Shown piece by piece: positions 1 to 5,836 of a stretch of 9,006 nt of DNA; within the stretch, counting starts at the first letter, position 1, and the number at the start of each line of letters is the position of its first letter. The notes below the pieces were generated by a model. It was not told where the DNA came from. It did no database searches and worked only from the letters and a program-made list of their open reading frames with translations. The DNA is from Candidatus Aminicenantota bacterium (GTDB lineage Bacteria; Acidobacteriota; Aminicenantia; Aminicenantales; Saccharicenantaceae), in the NCBI GenBank assembly GCA_011048485.1, contig DSDX01000086.1, positions 1 to 9,006 on the forward strand. The letters are read 5' to 3'. The position numbers and the translations under genes are program-made.

Positions 1-434
1 ACGACGTCCTCGACGTCAACGTCATCCTCATCGTCCAGAAGAACAGGAACAAGGCGGAGATCAACGTCCGGGCCAAGGGCGGCAGCCTCGTCGTCGCCGA
101 GGAGACTATGGACATGATGGACTCCCTGAACCTGGCCTTCGACACCTTGGAGAAGAGGGTCCGCAAGGAACGGGCCAAGTGGCGCGAGAAGAAGCGGCGG
201 GTCGGCCGGGAGAGGAAAACCCTGGCCCCGGCCGTCGAGGCGGCCCCGGAGCCCGAGAAGAGGGTCATCCGGGCCAGCCATTTCTCCCTCAAGCCCATGT
301 CGGTCGAGGAGGCCATCGTCCAGCTCGATCTCCGGAACAAGGAGGTGTTCATGTTCCGGAGGGAGGGCGGCCAGGGTTGGGCCGCGGTCTACCGGCGCAA
401 GGACGGCAACTACGGACTCGTCGAGCCCGCCTGA
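1..434 (+). CDS. hpf: Ribosome hibernation promoting factor, long form (5' truncated by window edge)
   Basis: The reading frame is already open at base 3 and runs to TGA at 432-434, so 143 residues of the C-terminal side are visible; the N-terminal part lies outside the window. The first visible residues (VILIVQKNRNKAEI, then a KGGSLVVAEET stretch) match the end of the S30AE/RaiA domain, which binds the decoding region of the 30S subunit in stationary phase. A basic linker rich in K, R and E follows. The last ~57 residues (SHFSLKPMSVEEAI ... VYRRKDGNYGLVEP) match the C-terminal domain of long HPF, which in that family dimerises to join two ribosomes into 100S particles. The in-frame ATG at 108 is internal and not the start. 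The gene ends 16 bp before ptsN, and hpf-ptsN adjacency is common downstream of rpoN in other bacteria. Confidence 0.95.
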   Translation, partial: DVLDVNVILIVQKNRNKAEINVRAKGGSLVVAEETMDMMDSLNLAFDTLEKRVRKERAKWREKKRRVGRERKTLAPAVEAAPEPEKRVIRASHFSLKPMSVEEAIVQLDLRNKEVFMFRREGGQGWAAVYRRKDGNYGLVEPA

Positions 435-450
435 CGGGCGAGGGAATCCC

Positions 451-921
451 ATGAAGATCCACGAATTCCTCGACGAAGGGCTGGTCATGCCCCGCCTGGC
501 GTCCCGGGACCGGTCCGGCGTCCTGCGCGAGATGTCGGCCACGCTCGAGGCCAGGCACGGGGCCGGCATCGACGGCGGCCTCCTGGACAAGCTCTTGAAA
601 CGGGAGGAGCTCGGCACGACCGCCATCGGCAAGGGCGTCGCCGTGCCGCACTGCCGGGCCAAAGGCCTCAAGACCCCGGCCCTGATGCTCGGGCTCTCGC
701 CCGACGGGGTCGCCTTCGAGGCCGCCGACGGCAAGCCGTCGCACGTTTTTTTCCTGCTCGTCTCGCCCGAGGACAACCCGGGCTCGGGCCTGCGGCTGCT
801 GGCCGCGATCGCCGGGCTCGTCCGAAGGTCCCGGTCCCTTTCGTCGAGGCTGCTCAAGGCCGCGACGCCGGGCGACGTCATCGAGGCCCTGCGCGCCGAG
901 GAGGACAAGGCCCATGACTGA
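451..921 (+). CDS. ptsN: PTS EIIA-Ntr family protein (PtsN)
   Basis: This 156-residue protein is the usual size for a single EIIA domain of the fructose/mannitol/Ntr type. It would accept phosphate from HPr and act as a regulator, because no EIIB or EIIC partner is visible. The phosphorylation site is His67 in GVAVPHCR, where the family usually reads G(I/V)A(I/V)PHGK. Arg51 in KREELGTTAIG matches the conserved arginine of the family. The second active-site histidine, normally in an -HL- step after the LLVP loop (His120 in E. coli PtsN, from memory), is Gly113 here (GSGLRLLAAIA). The start ATG has an AGGG six bases upstream. The 3' end overlaps hprK by 8 bp, which suggests coupled translation. 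Family assignment is firm; phosphotransfer by the usual mechanism is less certain because of Gly113. Confidence 0.93.
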   Translation: MKIHEFLDEGLVMPRLASRDRSGVLREMSATLEARHGAGIDGGLLDKLLKREELGTTAIGKGVAVPHCRAKGLKTPALMLGLSPDGVAFEAADGKPSHVFFLLVSPEDNPGSGLRLLAAIAGLVRRSRSLSSRLLKAATPGDVIEALRAEEDKAHD

Positions 922-1474
922 CGAGCCGTCCCCCGGCCGTCCCGAGGCCGCCGAGCAGACGACGATCTCGGCCGGCTTCCTGAGGATCTTCGGCCTGGGG
1001 ACGCTCATCATCGGCGACAGCGGCGTCGGCAAGAGTGAGAGCAGCCTCGAGCTCATCGCCAGGGGCCACCAGCTCATCGCCGACGACGTCGTCGAGATCC
1101 GGGCGGACCCCAAACGGGGGCTGGTCGGCTCCGCCCCGCCCCTGAGCCGCAATTTCATGGAGATCCGGGGCCTCGGGATCATTAACATCAGGGCCATCTT
1201 CGGGCCCCGGTCGATCGCCCGCAGGGCGCGCGTGGACCTGGTCATCCGGCTCAAGAAATGGAGGCGGGGCTACACGGTCGACCGCCTCGGGCTTAAGCCG
1301 GGGGACGACATGGCCATCCTGGGGCGCAAGATCCCCCAGCTGGCCATCCCCGTCGCGGCTGGGCGCAACATCGCCACCCTGATCGAGGTCGCCTGCCGGG
1401 TCCACATCCTGCGCTTGAAGGGCTACAGCGCGCCGGACGAGATCATCCGCCGGCTCGACCGGGCCCTGAGTTAA
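914..1474 (+). CDS. hprK: Short HPr kinase/phosphorylase (catalytic domain only)
   Basis: HprK phosphorylates HPr on Ser46 with ATP or pyrophosphate and also reverses this. The 186 residues cover only the C-terminal catalytic domain; the typical enzyme is about 310 residues. Visible motifs are the P-loop GDSGVGKS (34-41), ADD (Asp57/Asp58), the signature EIRGLGIINI (83-92) and the C-terminal PVAAGRN (146-152) followed by IEVA. The N-terminal domain is absent, as in the short HprK of Alphaproteobacteria. The histidine that precedes the P-loop by about 15 residues in Firmicute enzymes (H-G-V-L-V-D-x-Y-G) is Ser19 here (ISAGFLRIFG), a possible loss of an active-site residue. The ATG lies inside the ptsN 3' end (8-bp overlap). 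HPr encoded downstream in the same cluster keeps Ser46, so a substrate is present. Domain identity is firm; whether it is kinase, phosphorylase or both is open. Confidence 0.9.
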   Translation: MTDEPSPGRPEAAEQTTISAGFLRIFGLGTLIIGDSGVGKSESSLELIARGHQLIADDVVEIRADPKRGLVGSAPPLSRNFMEIRGLGIINIRAIFGPRSIARRARVDLVIRLKKWRRGYTVDRLGLKPGDDMAILGRKIPQLAIPVAAGRNIATLIEVACRVHILRLKGYSAPDEIIRRLDRALS

Positions 1475-1482
1475 ACGGCGCC

Positions 1483-2352
1483 ATGAAGCCCCCCGCCAAG
1501 GACAACCGCTTCCTGATCATCACGGGCCTGTCGGGCTCGGGCAAGACGGTGGTCAGCCGGGCGCTCGAGGATTTCGGCTACTACTGCATGGACAACCTGC
1601 CGGCCAAGCTCATCGTGAGCTTCATCGACCTCTGGCTCAGGAAGAAGGTCGAGGTCGACCGGACGGCCCTGGTCATGGACATCCGGGAGCCCCGGTTCCT
1701 ATCCGACTTTCCCGCCGTCTTCCGGGACATCCGGAAGAAGGTGCCCGTCCGGCTGGTCTTCCTCGAGGCCTCGGACGAGGCCCTGGCCAAGCGCTTCAAC
1801 GAGACGCGGCGGCCCCACCCCCTGACCCCGCGCAGGCCGGTCCTGGCGGGCGTCCGCCTCGAGCGCAAGAGGCTCCTGCCCATCCGCCGCCTGGCCGACG
1901 AGATCGTCGACACGTCCGGTCTCAACATCTACCAGCTCAAGGACGTCATCGCGGAGAGGATCCTGCGGCGGAAGCGGCCGCGGGCCCAGGTCGTCGTGAC
2001 CAGCTTCGGCTACAAGCACGGATTGCCCCTCGAATCGGACATCGTCATCGACACCCGGCTCCTGCCGAACCCTTTCTACGTCGACCGGCTGAGGGACAGG
2101 ACGGGCAAGGCCCCGAGCGTCCGGGCGTACGTCCTCGCGTCGCCGGGCACGCGGACCTTCCTGGGCCGCCTGTTCCGGCTCGTCGATTACATGCTGCCCC
2201 GCTTCGCCCGGGAGGGCAAGACCTCGGTCGCCATCGCCATCGGCTGCACGGGCGGCCGGCACCGCTCCGTCGTCATCGCGGAGGAGCTCAAGAACCACCT
2301 CAAAGCCGGCCCCTGCGGCGTCAAGATTTATCACCGGGACCTTTATAAATAG
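1483..2352 (+). CDS. rapZ: RapZ/YvcJ-family nucleotide-binding protein (RNase adapter family)
   Basis: The 289-residue length matches the family (284 in E. coli). The N-terminal P-loop domain has GLSGSGKT at 15-22, then YYCMDNLP (33-40) and the FNETRRPHPL segment. The C-terminal domain carries the family hallmark CTGGRHRS at 255-262 and ends in HRDLYK. In E. coli RapZ guides RNase E to the small RNA GlmZ in response to glucosamine-6-phosphate; in Bacillus, YvcJ binds and hydrolyses nucleotides. The short basic tail used for RNA binding in E. coli (a KRK run, from memory) is missing, so an RNA-adapter role should not be assumed. It starts 8 bp after hprK with no good Shine-Dalgarno, which suggests coupling to the preceding gene. 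The hprK-rapZ-HPr neighbourhood is recurrent and points to a link with PTS or cell-wall precursor control. Confidence 0.94.
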   Translation: MKPPAKDNRFLIITGLSGSGKTVVSRALEDFGYYCMDNLPAKLIVSFIDLWLRKKVEVDRTALVMDIREPRFLSDFPAVFRDIRKKVPVRLVFLEASDEALAKRFNETRRPHPLTPRRPVLAGVRLERKRLLPIRRLADEIVDTSGLNIYQLKDVIAERILRRKRPRAQVVVTSFGYKHGLPLESDIVIDTRLLPNPFYVDRLRDRTGKAPSVRAYVLASPGTRTFLGRLFRLVDYMLPRFAREGKTSVAIAIGCTGGRHRSVVIAEELKNHLKAGPCGVKIYHRDLYK

Positions 2353-2370
2353 CCGGCTTTGTCATACAAT
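2342..2370 (+). promoter_or_regulatory. Candidate sigma70 promoter before EIIA(Man)
   Basis: TTTATA at 2342-2347 (4 of 6 matches to TTGACA) is followed after exactly 17 bp by TACAAT at 2365-2370 (5 of 6 matches to TATAAT). It sits in the only AT-rich patch of the plus-strand operon, spanning the rapZ stop and the 45-bp gap before the EIIA gene. The -35 lies inside the last codons of rapZ (encoding Leu-Tyr-Lys), so part of the match may be coding coincidence. If used, it would allow EIIA-HPr-EI to be expressed apart from hpf-ptsN-hprK-rapZ. Confidence 0.4.
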
Positions 2371-2397
2371 AGCGCTCTGTCCGGGAGAGCGTGATCC

Positions 2398-2805
2398 ATG
2401 ATCGGAGGCATCATCGTCTGCCATGGCCGCATGGCCGAGGAGCTGCTGAACGCCCTGTCCATCATCCTCGGCGAGGCGCCCAACATCGAGGCCATCTCGA
2501 TCGGCTGGTACGACGACGTCGAGGATTCGAAGAAGAGGATCAATCAGAGCCTCAAGCGGGTCGACCAGAAGAGCGGCGTCGTCATCTTCACCGACATGTT
2601 CGGCGGCACGCCCTCGAACCTGAGCTTCAGCTTCTACAAGGAGAACAGCGTCGAGATCGTCACCGGCGTCAACCTGCCGATGCTCATCAAGTTCGTCTCC
2701 CTCCAGCGGGCCAACAAGCTCAGGGACGTGGCCCGGAAATCCGTCGACCAGGGCAAGAAGAACATCCACCTCGTCAGCGCCCTGCTCAAGTCGAGGACGA
2801 AGTAG
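2398..2805 (+). CDS. PTS EIIA component, mannose family (stand-alone)
   Basis: This 135-residue protein matches the EIIA domain of the mannose/sorbose PTS family. The phosphorylation site is His9 in the N-terminal strand-loop GGIIVCHGRMAEEL, matching His10 of E. coli ManX. The VIFTDMFGGTPSNLS segment is the conserved loop of the family. It lacks the EIIB domain fused in ManX, and no EIIB, EIIC or EIID gene is visible, so a regulatory role as a phosphate acceptor from HPr is inferred. A GGGAG at 2383-2387 lies 10 bases before the ATG. It ends 6 bp before the HPr gene. A GTG at 2391 is in another frame and is not an alternative start. The exact target of this EIIA cannot be read from the sequence. 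Confidence 0.92.
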   Translation: MIGGIIVCHGRMAEELLNALSIILGEAPNIEAISIGWYDDVEDSKKRINQSLKRVDQKSGVVIFTDMFGGTPSNLSFSFYKENSVEIVTGVNLPMLIKFVSLQRANKLRDVARKSVDQGKKNIHLVSALLKSRTK

Positions 2806-2811
2806 GCCTCG

Positions 2812-3081
2812 ATGCTCGACCGGGCCGTCACGATCCGCAACAAGCTGGGGCTCCACGCCCGGGCCGCGGTCAAGTTCGTCAACCTGGCCAACCGCTTCGG
2901 CTCGTCGGTCAAGATCGTCAAGGACGGCGACGAGATCGACGGGAAGAGCATCCTCGGCATCCTGACCCTGGCCGCCACCCAGGGCACGTCGATCCGGCTC
3001 CTGGTCGCCGGCAAGGACGAGGAGGCGGCCATGGCCGCCCTGACCGAGCTCATCGCCAACCGCTTCGAAGAGAAAGAGTGA
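2812..3081 (+). CDS. ptsH: Phosphocarrier protein HPr
   Basis: At 89 residues it is a normal-sized HPr. His15 in NKLGLHARAA is the site phosphorylated by Enzyme I. Ser46 in DGKSILGILTL is the site used by HPr kinase/phosphorylase, and it is intact with the surrounding hydrophobic patch. Both sites in one protein, with hprK and ptsI in the same cluster, support dual regulation: PEP-dependent phosphate flow to the two EIIA proteins, with Ser46 phosphorylation likely to slow it. The gene lies 6 bp after EIIA and 4 bp before ptsI, so the three are almost certainly co-transcribed. Confidence 0.96.
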   Translation: MLDRAVTIRNKLGLHARAAVKFVNLANRFGSSVKIVKDGDEIDGKSILGILTLAATQGTSIRLLVAGKDEEAAMAALTELIANRFEEKE

Positions 3082-3085
3082 CCGG

Positions 3086-4867
3086 ATGGAGTCCCTGAGG
3101 CTGCGCGGAATCGGCGTTTCGCCGGGGATCGCCATGGGCGAGGCCCTCCTGTCCAGGCGCGTCGTCTTCACCTCGCGCAAGGAGATCATCCCGGACGAGC
3201 GCGTCCCGGACGAGCTCGAGCGCCTGCGCCGGGCCCTCGACCGGACCCGGGAGGATCTCGCCCGGATCAGGAACGGGCTCCGGGAGAAGATCGGGCCGGA
3301 CGGGTCCCTCATCTTCGAGGCCCACCTCCTCATCCTCGACGACTCGTCCCTCCTGGCCGGGCTCGAGGAGGTCGTCCGCGAGGACAAGGCCAGGGCCGAA
3401 TGGGCCCTGTCCAAGGCCAACGCGCGCTACGAGAAGCTCTTCGAGTCGCTCACGGACGATTATTTCCGCCAGAGGAAATCGGACGTCTCCGACGTCCTCA
3501 AGCGGGTCTACAAAAACCTGGAGACGAACCGGGACAGGGAGAAGGAGCCCCAGAAACAGCATGTCCTCGTCGCCCACGAGCTCCTGCCCTCCGAGGCGGC
3601 CCTGCGGCTGAGCAAGGCGCTGACCCTCGGCGTCGCGCTGGACATGGGCGGGCAGACGTCCCACACGGCCATCCTGGCCCGGTCCCTCGGCATCCCGGCC
3701 GTCCTCGGCCTGCGCGACATCACGCGCCAGGTCGGCGAGGGCGATTTCGTCATCGTCGACGGCACCGACGGCGAGGTCATCGTCAATCCCCTGCCCGCGG
3801 TCCGCCGGGAGTTCCAGGCCAAGAAGGAGAAGTACGAGCACTACGGCCGCGAGCTCCGCAAGACGGCCAAGCTCAAGTCGGAGACGCTCGACCGGGTCCG
3901 CTTCGTCCCCCAGGCCAACATCGAGCTCCCCGAGGAGGTCGAGCAGGCCCTGTCGATGGGCGCGGAAGGCGTGGGCCTGTTCCGTTCGGAGTTCATCTAT
4001 CTCCGGCGGGAGTCCCTGCCCTCCGAGGAGGACCACTTCGAGATCTACGGCCGCCTGGCCCGGGAGGCCCATCCCCGGCCCGTCACCATCCGGACCCTCG
4101 ACATCGGCGGGGAGAAGAGCCTGCCGCAGCTGAACATCGAGAAAGAGCCCAACCCGGCCCTCGGCCTGCGGGCCGTCCGGTTCTCGCTGCGCAACAGGGA
4201 CCTCTTCCGGATCCAGCTCAGGGCCATCCTCAGGGCCAGCACGGGCCGGAACGTCCGCATCCTCGTGCCCATGGTCACCGAGGTCGACGAGATCCTCGAG
4301 GTCAAGGACATCTTCGAGGACGTCAAGCGGGAGCTCCGGCGCAAGGGGGAGGCCTTCGACGAGAACATCCCGCTCGGGATCATGATCGAGGTCCCGGCGG
4401 CCGCGGCCCTGGCCGACATCATGCTGACGGAGACGGACTTCGTCAGCATCGGGACGAACGACCTCATCCAGTATTACCTGGCCGTCGACCGGTCGAACGA
4501 GTTCGTCACCTATCTCTACAAGCCGTTCCATCCCGCCGTCGTCCGGCTCATCAAGTCCGTTATCGAGGCGGCCCGGCGGGCCGGGAAGGACGTCATCGTC
4601 TGCGGCGAGATGGCGGCCGACACGACCTCGGCCGTCGTCCTGCTGGGCTTCGGCCTGCGGACCTTCAGCATGAACCCCATCTTCATCCCGCGGGTCAAGA
4701 AGGCGCTGCGGTCGATCGAGTGCCGGACGGCCGAGAAGATCGCCGCGGAGATCCTGAAGTTGCGCAGCGCCCGGGAGATCGAGGAATACGTGACCGAGGA
4801 GATCCTCCTCCGTCACCCTCAGGTCTACCTGACCGGCCACGTGCTCGAGGTCAAGCCCGGGAATTAG
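3086..4867 (+). CDS. ptsI: PTS Enzyme I (phosphoenolpyruvate-protein phosphotransferase)
   Basis: Enzyme I autophosphorylates from PEP and passes the phosphate to HPr His15. The 593-residue length is close to that of E. coli EI (575). The N-terminal HPr-binding domain is followed by the phosphohistidine domain with His193 in GGQTSHTAILARSLGIPAV. The C-terminal PEP-binding barrel shows EGVGLFRSEFIYL, TIRTLDIGGEKSLP, MIEVPAAA, SIGTNDLIQY and VCGEMAAD (the conserved active-site cysteine loop). All key motifs are intact, so an active enzyme is expected. It is the last gene of the plus-strand operon and meets a convergent operon 57 bp downstream. Confidence 0.97.
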   Translation: MESLRLRGIGVSPGIAMGEALLSRRVVFTSRKEIIPDERVPDELERLRRALDRTREDLARIRNGLREKIGPDGSLIFEAHLLILDDSSLLAGLEEVVREDKARAEWALSKANARYEKLFESLTDDYFRQRKSDVSDVLKRVYKNLETNRDREKEPQKQHVLVAHELLPSEAALRLSKALTLGVALDMGGQTSHTAILARSLGIPAVLGLRDITRQVGEGDFVIVDGTDGEVIVNPLPAVRREFQAKKEKYEHYGRELRKTAKLKSETLDRVRFVPQANIELPEEVEQALSMGAEGVGLFRSEFIYLRRESLPSEEDHFEIYGRLAREAHPRPVTIRTLDIGGEKSLPQLNIEKEPNPALGLRAVRFSLRNRDLFRIQLRAILRASTGRNVRILVPMVTEVDEILEVKDIFEDVKRELRRKGEAFDENIPLGIMIEVPAAAALADIMLTETDFVSIGTNDLIQYYLAVDRSNEFVTYLYKPFHPAVVRLIKSVIEAARRAGKDVIVCGEMAADTTSAVVLLGFGLRTFSMNPIFIPRVKKALRSIECRTAEKIAAEILKLRSAREIEEYVTEEILLRHPQVYLTGHVLEVKPGN

Positions 4868-4910
4868 TTTCCGCTTCCAGCACGGGGGCCTTGGGCCGAT
4901 AATCCTCGCC

Positions 4911-4924
4911 GCCTCGAGAGAGGC
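4911..4924. terminator. Short hairpin at the convergent junction (weak terminator candidate)
   Basis: GCCTC (4911-4915), loop GAGA and GAGGC (4920-4924) form a perfect 5-bp stem with a GNRA-type tetraloop. It abuts the stop codon of the minus-strand cupin gene and lies 43 bp after the ptsI stop. No T-run follows on either strand, so it does not meet the criteria for an intrinsic terminator. It is the only obvious structure in the 57-bp gap shared by the two convergent operons. Confidence 0.25.
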
Positions 4925-5305
4925 CTACGTCCGGTCGTAATCGTCCTGGAGCCGGACGATGTCGGATTCGGACGAGCGGCCGATCCAGATCTCCATGAAG
5001 CGGGCCGGCGAATCGCCGACGTTGCGGGCCCGGTGCGGGGCCCGGCGGGGGATGAAGATCTCCTCGTTCGGGGCCGCGGCCCAGACGCGATCGCCGACGG
5101 TGATCTCGAGCCCGGCGTCGAGCGTGACCCAGAACTCGTCCCGGCCCTCATGGTACTGGAGGGACAGGCGGCCGCCGGGCTCGACGGTGATGATCTTGAT
5201 GGAGCCGGCGTCCTCGTGGGGGAAGCGACGGAACTTGCCCCAGGGGCGGACGTCCTCGACGATGGCCTTGCGGAAGGCGGATCCGGCGGGGTCTCGGTCG
5301 CTCAC
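4925..5305 (-). CDS. Cupin protein, mannose-6-phosphate isomerase type II-like
   Basis: The 126 residues form one cupin domain like the C-terminal domain of bifunctional mannose-1-phosphate guanylyltransferase/mannose-6-phosphate isomerase. Family landmarks are RPWGKF (20-25), PGGRLSLQYHEGRDEFW (43-59), NEEIFIPRRAPHR (80-92) and IVRLQDDYDR near the end. The likely metal ligands Gln50, His52, Glu57 and His91 are present. The usual QYHHHRxEHW run is QYHEGRDEFW, so two non-ligand histidines are changed. It starts at GTG (5303-5305), because no in-frame ATG lies between the ssb stop and residue 104. There is no clear Shine-Dalgarno. It is the last gene of the minus-strand operon, 9 bp after ssb. 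Isomerase activity is plausible, but stand-alone cupins of this family are often of unknown function; the guanylyltransferase domain is absent. Confidence 0.82.
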   Translation of the reverse strand: MSDRDPAGSAFRKAIVEDVRPWGKFRRFPHEDAGSIKIITVEPGGRLSLQYHEGRDEFWVTLDAGLEITVGDRVWAAAPNEEIFIPRRAPHRARNVGDSPARFMEIWIGRSSESDIVRLQDDYDRT

Positions 5306-5314
5306 CGTCTGGAA

Positions 5315-5836
5315 CTAGAAGGGGATATCGTCGTCTCCGCCGCCGGAGCCGCCGGAATCGTCCCCCGACGGGAAATCGTCTTCGCCGCCGCCGCCACCAC
5401 CGCTGCCGCTGGCGCCGCCGCGCGTCCCGCCGCGGCCGTAGACCTCGTCGAGGTCGGTCGTGTCGGTCCGCGTGGCCGAGCTCTCTTCACGACGGCCGAG
5501 CAGGACGATCTTGTCGGCCACGATCTCGGTGATGAACCGCCTGTTCCCGTCCCGGTCCTGATATTCCCGGGACCTGATGCTGCCCTCGACGAGGATCTGC
5601 TTGCCCTTGTCCAGGTACTTCTCGGAGAACTCGACCAGGCGCGGGAACCAGACGACGATCCGGTGCCACTCGGTCTTGTCGGTCGACGTCTGCGTGGACG
5701 GATTGTACAGCCGCTCGTTCGTGGCCAGGTTGAAGCGCGCGGAGGAGCGGCCGCTCTGGGCATGGCTCCGGATATCCGGTTTGGCGCCCAGGCGTCCCAC
5801 GAGGATGACCTTGTTCAGGCTGTTGATGTCTCTCAT
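5315..5836 (-). CDS. ssb: Single-stranded DNA-binding protein
   Basis: SSB coats single-stranded DNA and recruits replication and repair enzymes through its acidic C-terminal tip. The 173 residues include an OB-fold at about 4-112 (LNKVILVGRLGAKPDIR, ARFNLATNE, TEWHRIVVW, KGKQILVEGSIRSREY, ADKIVLLG). A glycine-rich disordered linker follows, then the classic tip DDDIPF (168-173). A second tip-like EDDFP occurs at 152-156. The start ATG overlaps the cpoB stop as ATGA (5833-5836), so translation is likely coupled to cpoB. It is followed 9 bp later by the cupin gene. Placement behind a Tol-Pal gene is unusual for ssb, which often sits between rpsF and rpsR. Identification is firm. Confidence 0.96.
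   Translation of the reverse strand: MRDINSLNKVILVGRLGAKPDIRSHAQSGRSSARFNLATNERLYNPSTQTSTDKTEWHRIVVWFPRLVEFSEKYLDKGKQILVEGSIRSREYQDRDGNRRFITEIVADKIVLLGRREESSATRTDTTDLDEVYGRGGTRGGASGSGGGGGGEDDFPSGDDSGGSGGGDDDIPF

Noticed and set aside
455..913. Possibility that the missing N-terminal domain of HprK is encoded just upstream in the same frame, lost by a frameshift.
   Set aside because: The region is fully occupied by an intact ptsN with its family motifs, leaving no room for an HprK N-terminal domain.
349..1405. Minus-strand frames opposite ptsN and hprK, of 301 and 175 codons.
   Set aside because: They cover well-supported PTS genes and show only Arg/Pro/Asp-rich sequence without motifs.
3050..4840. 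A long open reading frame (596 codons) on the minus strand opposite ptsI.
   Set aside because: It mirrors ptsI over its full length, is made of low-complexity L, D, E, G and R residues, and has no recognisable domain. Such frames arise in GC-rich genes from strong third-position bias.
5333..5420. Simple repeats of GCC/CCG in the ssb 3' region, looking like a small repeat array.
   Set aside because: They are codons of the glycine-rich SSB linker, in frame and expected for this protein.
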